Part shown: positions 35,875-46,600 of the stretch, piece after piece | How positions within the stretch are numbered: the first letter of the stretch is position 1 | Layout of the letters: every line of letters begins with the position of its first letter | Origin: an uncultured Paraprevotella sp. | GTDB lineage: Bacteria; Bacteroidota; Bacteroidia; Bacteroidales; Bacteroidaceae | Direction of reading: 5' to 3' | Length of the DNA stretch: 64,000 nucleotides | NCBI GenBank assembly: GCA_944321565.1 | Contig: CALULT010000002.1 | Coordinates: 56,301 to 120,300 of the forward strand | Position numbers and translations under genes: made by a program | Notes under the pieces: generated by a model | What the model saw: only the letters and a program-made list of their open reading frames with translations | Database searches by the model: none | Told to the model about the DNA's origin: nothing

Positions 35875-36513
35875 ATGATGGAAACCGTGTTGCCTTTTGC
35901 CTTGTTGTGCTTCACGTCGCTCTTTACGATTACCAGCCCGTTGAGCACGATGCCCGTGTTCCTGACCATGACCCAGTCCTTGGAGGAGAAGGAACGCCGG
36001 GCGGTGGCTGTCCGTGCCACGCTGGTGGCTTGTTGCGCTTTGCTTCTGTTCACGTTGGGCGGGCAGTTTCTTTTCAGGTTTTTTGGAATTTCCACCAACG
36101 GCTTCCGCATCGTGGGCGGCATCATCATTTTCCGCATCGGTTTCGACATGCTGCAGGCCCGCTACACGCCGATGAACCTGCGGAAGGAGGAAATCAAGGA
36201 ATACACGAAGGATGTTTCCGTGGCTCCCTTGGGCATCCCTTTGCTTTGCGGACCGGGCGCGATAGCCAATTCCATTGTGTTGATGGAGGAAGCCGGGTCG
36301 TTTGAGCTGAAGACCGCGCTGATTCTGGCCATCGTTCTGGTTTATGTGATCACCTATTGTCTGTTGCGTTGGGCGGGACAGCTGGTGAAGTTCATCGGCG
36401 AGACGGGCAACAACGTGATGATGCGTCTCATGGGCCTGATTCTGATGGTCATTGCCGTGGAGTGCTTTGTCAGCGGCGCGCGGCCCATTCTGGAAAGCAT
36501 CGTGCATTCATGA
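35875..36513 (+). CDS. MarC family integral membrane protein
   Basis: 212 residues with about six transmembrane segments. The MarC/UPF0056 features are PLSTMPVFLTMT near the N terminus, FGISTNGFRIVGGIIIF, and PLGIPLLCGPGAIANSIVLM in the middle. The family has no settled function; the old link with multiple antibiotic resistance was not confirmed in E. coli. It is probably co-transcribed with the two chromate transporter genes. A strong bidirectional terminator follows. Confidence 0.88.
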   Translation: MMETVLPFALLCFTSLFTITSPLSTMPVFLTMTQSLEEKERRAVAVRATLVACCALLLFTLGGQFLFRFFGISTNGFRIVGGIIIFRIGFDMLQARYTPMNLRKEEIKEYTKDVSVAPLGIPLLCGPGAIANSIVLMEEAGSFELKTALILAIVLVYVITYCLLRWAGQLVKFIGETGNNVMMRLMGLILMVIAVECFVSGARPILESIVHS

Positions 36514-36543
36514 ACGGGGTATGAGGTTTGTGACAATATAATC

Positions 36544-36578
36544 AAAAAAGGGATGCGGTTGTTGGCATCCCTTTTTTT
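36544..36578. terminator. Bidirectional terminator between marC and MaoC-like gene
   Basis: GGGATGC/GCATCCC stem (36550-36556 and 36565-36571) with six A before and seven T after. It works in both directions for the converging genes. Confidence 0.92.
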
Positions 36579-36610
36579 GATTTTTAGTTTTCGGATGAGA
36601 ATCCACCATT

Positions 36611-37075
36611 TCAGTTGAAATAGTAGATGAAGATGGCCGTGCCCTCCAGAGCTTTCTTGCCGGTCTCCTTGATGTCCATCGTGAACTTGATTTCGGCTTT
36701 CACCGCGCCGCGCAGGTTGGCCAGCGATTGCAACTTCGTGCTCAGGCGCAAGCTTTGGCCGCTGAGCACGGGCTGCCCGAACTTCATCTTGTCCAGCCCG
36801 TAGTTGATCATCATCTTCAGGTTGTGCACTTCGATAATCTGGTCCCACAGGTAGGGCAGGACGGAGAGGGTGAGGTAGCCGTGCACGATGGTGCTCTTGA
36901 ACGGGCTTTCCGCCTTGGCGCGTTCCACGTCCGTGTGGATCCACTGGTGGTCCAGCGTGGCATCGGCGAACTTGTTGATGCGGTCTTGGTCGATGGTCAG
37001 GTATTCGGACTCGCCCAAGGGTTGTCCCACATATTTTTCGAAATCCTCAAAAGAATTAATGACTAATTTTCCCAT
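36611..37075 (-). CDS. MaoC-like (R)-specific enoyl-CoA hydratase-type hot-dog protein
   Basis: 154 residues from ATG 37075 (MGKLVINSFEDF). The open frame reaches 37150, but a -7 element at 37107-37114 lies within that extension. The hot-dog fold motif is visible: DQDRINKFADATLDHQWIHTD followed by AKAESPFKSTIVHGYLTLSVLP, containing the D-x-x-x-x-H pair of hydratase 2. Such proteins hydrate 2-enoyl-CoA; related ones act as nodulation protein N. No signal peptide, cytoplasmic. Monocistronic. The substrate is unknown. Confidence 0.85.
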   Translation of the reverse strand: MGKLVINSFEDFEKYVGQPLGESEYLTIDQDRINKFADATLDHQWIHTDVERAKAESPFKSTIVHGYLTLSVLPYLWDQIIEVHNLKMMINYGLDKMKFGQPVLSGQSLRLSTKLQSLANLRGAVKAEIKFTMDIKETGKKALEGTAIFIYYFN

Positions 37076-37484
37076 TATTTTACGATATGTTGATGTGAAT
37101 AATGGACAAATATAGCGAATAAAGCAACTTTGCGCAATTTTTTCGCTCATTTTCTTTGTCCCATTCCGTTAAAATGGACACTATACTAGTGTTTTGTTAC
37201 TACAATCTAGTGACGTTTTTCTTTTAATAGAAAGGCACAGGAAGTCCTGTTTGATTCCTTTATAAAGAAATCTGTATTATTGTTGTCGTATATAAAATAT
37301 ATTTTCTACATTTGCAAATGTAAAATTTGTGTTTGACGGGATTCTGTCCTGTGGATAATTCATTAACCTAGTCGGATGCATTGAAGCTCAGAAATAAGTG
37401 ATATGTCATCTTGGTGTTACGCGAAAAGACACCGGGTTTGTTTTACACAAAAGCGTAAAATATGTAACTGTAAATATATTATTT
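37076..37484. promoter_or_regulatory. Divergent intergenic region upstream of the surface-protein pair
   Basis: 409 AT-rich bases. A minus-strand -7 element (TATATTTG) is at 37107-37114 for the MaoC-like gene. A plus-strand TACATTTG at 37307-37314 overlaps the perfect 12-bp palindrome CATTTGCAAATG (37309-37320). The remaining ~170 bases form a long leader that contains ATTAACCTAGT near 37361, close to the ATTAACCTAAT words before the GH98 gene. No open frame of note. Confidence 0.5.
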
Positions 37485-40400
37485 ATGAAAGACAAACTTT
37501 TGCTTTTTTTATTTGTGATGTTTTCTTTCCCCAGCTGGGTGAAGGGAAGCGGGATGCCGGAGGATTATTCCGGGTTCTTGTCCGACCCGAGTTTTGAAAG
37601 GGAGGATGTGGAGCAGCATTGGGAAAATTCTGTGGATGGGAAAGGGACGTTTTCCATGGGGGACTGGCGACTGGATTTTGACGTGAACAGCGGTGGCTAT
37701 GTGAACCTTTCCACGAACGTGATCGTGCGAAATCCGGCGGATGGATTCTATTTCGTGGACGTGTGGGCGCATTATCTCAACGCTTTCGACCTTTATCAGG
37801 TGGTGAAGGGCTTGCCTGCGGGCACCTATCGTTTGAGCGCGAAGTTGCGCAACACCAACGATGTCGGCAAGCTGACCGACCAGCATGTGTATGCGGAAGT
37901 GGGCGGGGTGGCTTACGACTCGCCCGCCATGTCGGCACAGTCGGTGGGATTCGAAATGGAAAACTGGGAGGAATTGACCACGGCGGACTTTGTGGTGGAA
38001 AGTGAGGACACGGAAGTGCGGATAGGCATCCGTTCCACCGGGAACGGCGAAAGCGAGGCGGGTTGGTTCCAAGCGGACGACTTCCGGTTGTTTTGCGTGG
38101 AACTTGCAGAGGAAGAGCCTTTTGTGGAATTGTTGCAGAATCCGAGTTTCGAGGAATGGGTGGACGGAAAGCCGGTGCATTGGGTGTCTCGTACATCGGC
38201 CAGCAAGGGCGAAATCTTGCTGTCTTTCGATTCCCGCACGGGGGATGCTTCCGTGAATCTGCAGGGTGCCACGTCCAACATGCGTCTGGCTTCCGAAGAA
38301 ATGACTTTGTTGCCCGGCGTTTACACCTGGTCGGTTTATGCCAAGGCGGCAACAGAAAAAAAAGGGGGGATACGCCTTGGTTATGCGCCCGTAAACGAGG
38401 ATGGTTCGATGGGGCTTTATGTCTATAGCGACTCCGTGTCCAGCATTACAGATAGGGAATGGACGCAATCTTCCTTCGTTTTCACATTGGAAGAGGCGAC
38501 CCAATTGAACCTGGTCGTGATGAATCCCGGCAGCATTGGCACGGACGTGCTGCTGGACGACGCTTCGTTGACGACCGAGGATGGCGGCATGGGCGAGAAC
38601 CCGGTGCCGGAGGTTCCGGCGAACGAAAGCAGCAAGGACAACCCTTATAGCGTGGCGCAGGCCATTTCGCGCTATCATGCCTTGGCCGTGCAGCCGGACA
38701 CATGGGTGAGGGGTTACATTGTGGGTTATGTTGATGGCATGTCCCTTTCCGAATCAACCGCCATATTTGGCGCGGGAAATGTCGCTGGGGTTGTGTCCAA
38801 CCTGCTGGTAGCCGATGCGGCAGATGAAACGGATTATACGAAATGCCTTGTGGTGCAATTGCCGGAAGGAGAGATACGGGATGTACTGAATTTGCGCGAC
38901 CATCCGGAAAATTTTGGCGGTTTGGTCGTTTTGTGCGGTAGCTTAGAAACGTATTTCGGCACTTATGGATTAAAGGCTCCGACTGAATACGAGTTGACAA
39001 TAAACCTGATAGACAGCGAGGAATGGGGCGCGTTGGAAAAATTGCATACACAGCTTGTGCAACAAGGTTGGACAAGCTCGTGGGATATGGCTGCAGGTGC
39101 ACAAGCTGTGGGGACTTTCGAGGGGCTGACGCTCCGGGATGGGCACGTGGTGGAATTAGACTTGTCTGACAGCAACCTTTCAGGGGAATTCCCGTGGGAG
39201 GTGTTCGGCTTTCCGCAATTGGAACGCTTGGATCTTTCCGGCAATTCATTGTCGGGCGGGGTGGTGCCACCGGCAAGTGTCTCGCCATTGGTCAACTTGC
39301 ATGTGTTGGACATTTCGCATAACAGTCTTAGTGGAAATGTCGGGCAGTTGGCAGCGTTGTTCCCGTCGTTGCAAAGCCTTGATGCTTCGTGCAATTGTTT
39401 TTCGGATGTATTCCCTCCGATATCCGCCGGAGTGACGGAACTGGATTTGGGAGAGCAATCAATGGCAAATGTGCTCGAACTGGACTTGCGCGACTTTTCG
39501 GCGGAGAGCGTCATGGCCTCTTTCCCGACGATTTTGCTTTATGACCATGCCGTGCAAGGCTATCACCAGGACATCCGCCTGCTTTGCACGACGGATTCCG
39601 GTTTCGATTTCGACGGAGAAGGCGCAGGATGGGGAATCGTGTTGGAGTATGCAGACGGGCAACTCTCTATCCCCTATGTTTCAGCTCAGAACGAATATTA
39701 CGGGGAACGTGGCGGGATGCTTTATGTGTTCGACATGAACAAGGGTGAATATCCCCATGTGCACTCGCTGAAGGCCACGCTGGATTTTGGCGAAGGAGAT
39801 GCCAACTTCGACGGAGCGGTCGATGTGACGGACTTGCAAGCCATCATCTTGGACATTTTCGACGACTACGAGGGACTGCCTTTCAACTTTACGGCGGCCG
39901 ACATGGTGGCCGACGGCGTGATGAACGTGCAGGACGTGGTGGCCGAAGTCAACCTGCTGCTTTCGTTGAACCAAGCCACGTTGACACGCCGGGCGGCACC
40001 GTTGGCCGCAGGCGGAACCTCCGCATATCTGTATTGTCAGGATGGCACGTTGAGGTTGCATGCGACAGAGTCGGTGGCGGCTTTTGACGTTGTGCTGGAG
40101 GGCGTCTCTTCGTTGGAGGAGCCGGATGAAATGAAGGACAGGGGCATCGTGTATGCTTCGAAGGAGACCCCGGGAGGGTTACATGTCGTGGGCTACTCCT
40201 TGGACGGTGGCAGTATTCCTGCCGGTGGCGCGGTGCTAGGCTCGTTTAAAGGAAGCCAAGTGAGGGTCTTGTCGGCTGTACTGTCTGATTCGAAGGCTTG
40301 CAAGTTGGGTGTGGCTCTCAATGTGCAGCCTACGGCGATGGTTGACGTGCAGGCCGGAGGTCCGGACGTGGAAACCGCGGCAGGGAACATCGTCATCCGG

Positions 40401-40583
40401 ACGAACGAAACCTTGCGTGATGTGGCGTGGACAATCGTGACGATGGATGGCAAGCTGGCCGCCAAGGGCGGCGCAGCGGTGCTTGAGCCGGGCAGCCACA
40501 TTATCGGTGCGGGCTTACGGGAAATGGTCATTGTCACGGTAAAAGCCGATGGCGTGAATATCACAAAGAAAATTAACCCATAA
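37485..40583 (+). CDS. Surface protein with CBM-like domains, DUF6359-like domain, leucine-rich repeats, dockerin and T9SS-like tail
   Basis: 1032 residues from ATG 37485 (MKDKLLLFLFVMFSF), a signal peptide; earlier in-frame starts from 37398 would spoil it. Two galactose-binding-like sandwiches (~20-200, ~210-370; both begin as PSFE) are followed by a DUF6359-like OB domain (~380-505), leucine-rich repeats (~545-680; LDLSGNSLSG, LDISHNSLSG) and a dockerin. Dockerin repeat 1 has D772-x-N-x-D-G and later D-x-x-D; repeat 2 begins at D806 with the same spacing. Residues ~840-940 form a beta domain, and the last ~80 resemble a T9SS tail. No catalytic motif is seen. A cohesin-like domain begins the protein encoded 17 bases downstream, so the two may bind each other. 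Confidence 0.75.
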   Translation: MKDKLLLFLFVMFSFPSWVKGSGMPEDYSGFLSDPSFEREDVEQHWENSVDGKGTFSMGDWRLDFDVNSGGYVNLSTNVIVRNPADGFYFVDVWAHYLNAFDLYQVVKGLPAGTYRLSAKLRNTNDVGKLTDQHVYAEVGGVAYDSPAMSAQSVGFEMENWEELTTADFVVESEDTEVRIGIRSTGNGESEAGWFQADDFRLFCVELAEEEPFVELLQNPSFEEWVDGKPVHWVSRTSASKGEILLSFDSRTGDASVNLQGATSNMRLASEEMTLLPGVYTWSVYAKAATEKKGGIRLGYAPVNEDGSMGLYVYSDSVSSITDREWTQSSFVFTLEEATQLNLVVMNPGSIGTDVLLDDASLTTEDGGMGENPVPEVPANESSKDNPYSVAQAISRYHALAVQPDTWVRGYIVGYVDGMSLSESTAIFGAGNVAGVVSNLLVADAADETDYTKCLVVQLPEGEIRDVLNLRDHPENFGGLVVLCGSLETYFGTYGLKAPTEYELTINLIDSEEWGALEKLHTQLVQQGWTSSWDMAAGAQAVGTFEGLTLRDGHVVELDLSDSNLSGEFPWEVFGFPQLERLDLSGNSLSGGVVPPASVSPLVNLHVLDISHNSLSGNVGQLAALFPSLQSLDASCNCFSDVFPPISAGVTELDLGEQSMANVLELDLRDFSAESVMASFPTILLYDHAVQGYHQDIRLLCTTDSGFDFDGEGAGWGIVLEYADGQLSIPYVSAQNEYYGERGGMLYVFDMNKGEYPHVHSLKATLDFGEGDANFDGAVDVTDLQAIILDIFDDYEGLPFNFTAADMVADGVMNVQDVVAEVNLLLSLNQATLTRRAAPLAAGGTSAYLYCQDGTLRLHATESVAAFDVVLEGVSSLEEPDEMKDRGIVYASKETPGGLHVVGYSLDGGSIPAGGAVLGSFKGSQVRVLSAVLSDSKACKLGVALNVQPTAMVDVQAGGPDVETAAGNIVIRTNETLRDVAWTIVTMDGKLAAKGGAAVLEPGSHIIGAGLREMVIVTVKADGVNITKKINP

Positions 40584-40600
40584 AAATTGAGCATTATATC

Positions 40601-43600
40601 ATGGAAAAGATTATGCAGACATTGAGGAATGTGCTTCTTCTGATGTTTTTGGCTGTTGGGGCGCAGGCGCAGAATGCCAACAAGCTTTTCATACCAGGAC
40701 TTGCGGGGGCGGAAGGGGCGACCCTGAATTTGCCGATAGAACTGGACAACACAAGCACGGACATAGTGGCTTTGCAGTTTGACTTGTCGGTGCCTGCCGG
40801 TGTGCTGACGTTGAACACTTCCGCAATCTCTTTGTCGGAGCGATGCGATGACCACACCGTCGTGGCTTCGATGCAAGGAGACGGCATGTATAAAGTCATG
40901 GTCTATTCTCCGACCAACAAGCCCTTCAAGGCCAATTCGGGTGCCGTTATGGACATTGATGCGGCTGTGGGGCGCGATTTGGACGAAAACGTGGAATATC
41001 CGCTGGAACTGTCCAACGTGGTGATTAGCGACTCGGAAGGGCGTAATGTCTTGACAGAAGCAGTGAATGGGACTTTCCAAGTGCGTTTAAGCCCGGATTT
41101 CACGGTAAGCGATATAACGGTATCCCCGTCTGCGGTGATGCCGGGCGACACGTTGCGCATAGCTTGGCGGGTGAATAATGTCGGCGGGAAAGCCTCGTCC
41201 GGCGGGTGGAGCGAAAGGCTGGCATTGATTTCGGCCGACGGGGGCGAAGTAGCCCTCGGGACATTCCATAACGATACGCCTTCCTTGGCGGCGGGTGGAA
41301 CCGTGTCGCGGAGCATGGAGGTCGCTTTGCCCGATTTGCCAGGCATAGAAGGAGGGACAAGAGTTCAAGTGGCTGTTGTCCCCAATTCCGATTCCGGTGA
41401 AGACTTGTCTTATCAGAAAAACAATGTGGCCATGACGGACGCAATGGCCTTGAATATCGGAAAATGCCTGAAGGTCATGTTGCCTGGCACGGTTGAAGAA
41501 GGTACGTCGTCGGCCGTACGCGGACAATTGTCGCGTAGCGGGAGCTGGGCGGAGGCGCAGACTTTCAGCCTGGTCAAGGCCGCAGGCGATGAGAGAGTGT
41601 CCGTGCCGGAGTCGGTCACGATTCCTCAGGGGCAGTCGAGCGTGTTCTTCTATCTTTCCGTTTCGGACAATGACCTTTTGGATGCTGATTCTGTGTTCAC
41701 CATACAAGCTTCGGGCGGCGGATATGGTGCAGCCTCAGGTATTTTGGTGGTCGAGGATGACGAATACCCGCAACTGACGTTGGCCGCCTCCAAGAGTGAA
41801 ATCGTGGAAGGGGAAGGCTTCCAGCTCACGGTCACGGCACCACAGCCCGTGAAGCATGCGACGGAGGTGGAACTGGTGGCCGAATTTCCACGGCGTTTTG
41901 CCTATCCGTCAAGGGTAACTATCCCGGAAGGGGAGACTTCGGCAGTGGTGGATGTCACCGCCATTGACAATGAGGTGTTGGAATTGCAAACAGGAGTGTC
42001 ATTCAAAGCCGTGGCGGAAAAATACGAAACGGCGGAGTGCGTAATCTTGCTTAATGACAATGACCTGCCCGTCATTGACTTGGAACTGTCGCCTTCTACT
42101 GTGGCAGAGTCGGCCGGGCCTTTGGCCATATTGGCAAAGCTTCGCCGAACGACCAATGTGGACAAGAAAATCACGGTGCAGTTGAGTGATGATTCCAACG
42201 GGAGCATTTATTATGCCGCTCCAAGCATCGTGCTGGAGGCAGGCGAGGCGGAAGCCCAATTCTCGCTGGGCGTGATAGACAATGCCGATGCCGAAGGCAA
42301 CCGCCAAGTCAATATTACGGCGGCTGTCTATGTGTCGTCGTGCGACTGTGCGGCTTCAGGCACGAATGTGGGTGTCGTGACGAAAGCGGTCAACATTATT
42401 GATGATGATGGTCCCTCGCTCGGGCTTGCGGCTTCGAATTCCACTTTGCTTGAAGGGGATGAAGAGGGCATCGTCTTGACTGTCAAACGTAACACGGGAA
42501 CTGATGGGACATTAGATGTCCGGCTCAGTAGTGATTATGACGAAGGGCTTTCTTACGACCATGACGTGACGATTCCGGCCGGGGCATCTTCCGTGGATGT
42601 GCAGGTAAAAGCGTTGTCCAATGACGTTTCGGGTGATGGCAAGGTAGTCGTGTTCACGGCTGAAACGGAAGGCTTCGCGCTGGGCACGTGTTGGATGATG
42701 CTGACCGACCAGACGTTGCCGGATGCGACAGTATCTGCAATTAACGTCTCTCAGCCAGAAACCAAAGTGGGCGAGAGTGTAGATGTGACGGTGGACGTGG
42801 CAAATATCGGCGTGGCCGAACTGCCCGAACTTACACCTATTAGTATATATATTGAGGGATTTTCCACTCCGGCCCAGACGGCCTATTTGCAACAGGCATT
42901 GCAGCCGGGCGAGGAGGCCACGATAAGCAAGACGATAACCCTGCCGGCTACGGTAGGTGCATACAACGTTTATGCCGTGGTCAACGACGGGCAGAAGGAG
43001 AAGGAATTGTTGTATGTCAACAACACATCCGGAAAGGCGGTTGTGAATATCGTCGCTCCTTATTCTGTGAGTGCCGAGGCAGGCAAACAGGTTTACCAGC
43101 AAGGCGAGGAGGTGACGATAAGCGGGAAGATTGAAGGCGATGTGGCGGAAGGTACGGAAGTGGAGGTTTACGTGCTGAATGACGGCTACCGTCACACCAT
43201 CAACGTCAAAGCCGATGCGCAGGGCGAGTTTTCGACCACATATAAGCCTTATCCAGAGCAGATGGGGCATTTCGTCGTCGGGGCATGCTACCCCAGTGAG
43301 AACTCAACGGCGGAGCAGTCTTCATTTGACATTTACGGGCTCAAGCGAACATCGTTTGCTCCCGTGACGTGCGAAATGATTGTGGAGGAGCCACACAATG
43401 GCAAGCTGCAATTGGTCAATCCCGGTGTGTTGCCGCTTTCGGGGTTGAAAGTCAGTGTGGTTTCAAAACCTGAAAACTGCCAGGTGGAAGTGACTTGTCC
43501 GGCCAACGTGGCGGCTGGCGAAAGTTTCGATGTAGGTTATGTCCTCACAAGTGCATCGGCTTCGACGGGCAATGAATGGGAACAGATTCAGTTGCAGATA

Positions 43601-46600
43601 GAATCAGCCGAAGGCGCGTCAATGAATTTCGACTTGTATTATTATAGCAGGAATGCCAACGGAAAACTAGTCGCAGACGTGTCGGCAATCAACACGACGA
43701 TGAATGTGGAGACTGGCCGTGACTATCCGATAGTCATCACCAACGTGGGCAAGGGCGAATCCGGAGAAATAACCTTTGCGCTCCCTTCGTGGATGACGAC
43801 TGCCACGCCGAGTGTGGTGCCCTCGCTGGATTGCGGTGAGTCAGCCACCGTCGTGTTGCGTTTTAAACCGGATGAAGGGATGCAGCTCAATGTTCCCGTG
43901 ACAGGCCAGATAGGCATAAACTGTGCAAACGGTGAGGGGTTGCCAATCGCCTTTACCGTCGAACCTGTCTCGGAAAATACCGGGACGCTGGTTGTGGATG
44001 TTTGTGACGAATATACCTATTATACGGACGAGGCTCCGCATGTGAGCGGTGCCGAAGTGTTGGTTAAGCATCCCACGACAGGCGAAGTGGTCGCACAGGG
44101 CTTGACGGACGAAACCGGACAGTTCATGACGACGTTGCCCGAAGGCTACTATGCACTTAGTGTAACAGCGGACAGGCATGATGCTTATCAGAACAATGTT
44201 TTGCTCGACCCGGGCAGGGAGACGAAGAAGACCATCAACCTCAGCTTCCAGGCCATCACCATAGATTGGAACGTGGAGGAAACGGAAATAGAGGATGAAT
44301 ATACCATTGCGACAACAGTGGAATATGAAACCAACGTGCCGAAACCTGTGGTGACAATTACCGGACCGGAAAAAATAGACGGGGATGCAATGAGAGAAGG
44401 TGAGTCTGTTCTTCTAAATTACACTCTTATTAATAAGGGCTTGGTCGAAGCTGAAGATGTAGAAATTTTCGTACCTGAAGCAAACGCTGAATGGTCATTC
44501 ACCATACTCGATAATGCAGGGCCGTTTGACTTATCCGCACAACAAAGTATAACCGTCCCCATATTATTGACTAAATTGTCAAATGGCGAAAATCAAACAA
44601 GCCGGAAATTAGCTAGAGCGCTTCCAACGAACTCTTATATTACTTCATGTATGGCCGCTATGTCATATCACTATAAGTCGCATTGCGGTACAGAGTTGAA
44701 AGACAATGAAGCAGCATTTCGTTTGGCCCTTAAAGCCTGCACATATGGGGCTGTCATGGATGCTATCGCTCAAGCTTTTATCGGATTAGGTGGAGGTTAT
44801 GGCGGAGATTTGGGCTTGCCGATTATTGGAGGAGGTGATGATTATACCTCTGGAACCTACTATCCGGAAGTAAAGATAGAAAATACTATATGCGACCCTG
44901 AAGTTGCAGCCTGTGGAGAAGCCATTATTGATGCCTTGGCTGGAATGTATCGTGGTTTTGGTAACATTCACTCAATTAATAGTACGGCAATACAAGTAGC
45001 TGACGATTATGCAAGAAATGGAAAAATTTCTGGTAACAGTGTAATTAGCTTAGCTCTGTTGTTTACTCCTCCCATATTGGATATTTATGAAAATACACTG
45101 CCGAAGAATAGGCGTATAGGAATGGGGAATCTTGCAAATTATGCAGGAAGTCTATACAGTGTAGTGAGTTCATGTAAAGGGGTATTCAATCAAAATGCGC
45201 TCCAACGTCGGATAACAGAAAAGAGCTCCAACAGCTGGATGGAAGAATTTAATGGTAAAGCCATCAGGTATTATGATCAGATAATTGCATTAAATAATGC
45301 TTTATTTGAGATATTTGGGGATAACGTATGGTATGATGATTTTGATGAAAGCAAAAAATCTTTCTTCACTTATTTAAGTACCCTAAGCGATGATGAGCAA
45401 TTGACATTTGATAAATTGCGAGATTATAAACCTGAATCTGTTTCGTCTGAACAACTTGAAAGATTCATTGCCCGTATAAACAATTCATTTGTAGGCTCAA
45501 CAGATGAAAACAAAATAGATGTTGACAACCTGATGGAACAGGCGACAATTGTGTCCAATTTGGAAGAAGACGCTATTAATGAAGGATATGAGTCTCTTGC
45601 AGATTTATTTGACCATGGTTATGAGCAAGTTCTAACAGACTTCAATGAGGCATCATCAAACGTTTGTTCCAGCATCACTTTACAGTTCTCGCAAACCATG
45701 ACGATGACCCGTCAGGCATTCCGCGGAACGCTGACCGTGTTCAACGGCAACGAAGAGAAGCCGATGGAAGATGTCAGGTTGAACCTTGAGGTTCGCGACG
45801 ATGAAGGTACGCTCGCCACATCGCACGAATTCCAAATCAACACAGAGAGCCTCGACGGCTTTACGGGTGAAATGAACCTGACCGACGGATGGAATCTGGC
45901 GGCCAATGAGACGGGAACGGCCACGATTCTCTTTATCCCGACGAAGTATGCCGCACTAGAAGCGGACAAGGCTTACTCGTTTGGTGGGAGCCTGACTTAC
46001 GTGGATCCGTTTACGGATTTGGAAGTGACACGCGACTTGTATCCGGTGACGTTGACCGTGAAGCCGTCGCCCGAGCTTGACCTCACCTATTTCATGCAGC
46101 GTGACGTGCTTGGCGATGACCCGCTCACGGCTGATGTAGTGGAAGCAAGCGAACCGGCAGAGTTTGCCCTGGTGATAAACAACAAGGGATATGGCGATGC
46201 CACGAACGTAAGGATGGTGACGGAACAGCCGGAAATCGTGGAAAACGAGAAAGGATTGCGCGTTGATTTTGAACTGACAAGTTCACAACTTAACGGGCAA
46301 GATGCCACTCTTGCGCTCGGTGGAAGCATTGCTACTGAATTCGGCACAATTCCGGCTCATTCACAGGCCTATGCGCAGTGGTGGCTGCAGAGTTCCCTGC
46401 TCGGACATTTCACGGAATATGATGTCAAGGCTACGCATGTCACGAGTTACGGCAACGAAGATCTTTCGTTGCTGGATAACGTGACGATTCATGAACTGAT
46501 TCATGGATTCACTGTGGACGGACAGGCAGAGGTTCCCGTGAGAGGTTTTCTGGTCAATGACATTGTGGATGCCGAAGACTTGCCCGATATGGTTTATTTC

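Noticed and set aside
37398-37484. N-terminal extension of the dockerin/LRR protein
   Set aside because: The extra 29 residues would precede and spoil a clear signal peptide beginning at ATG 37485.
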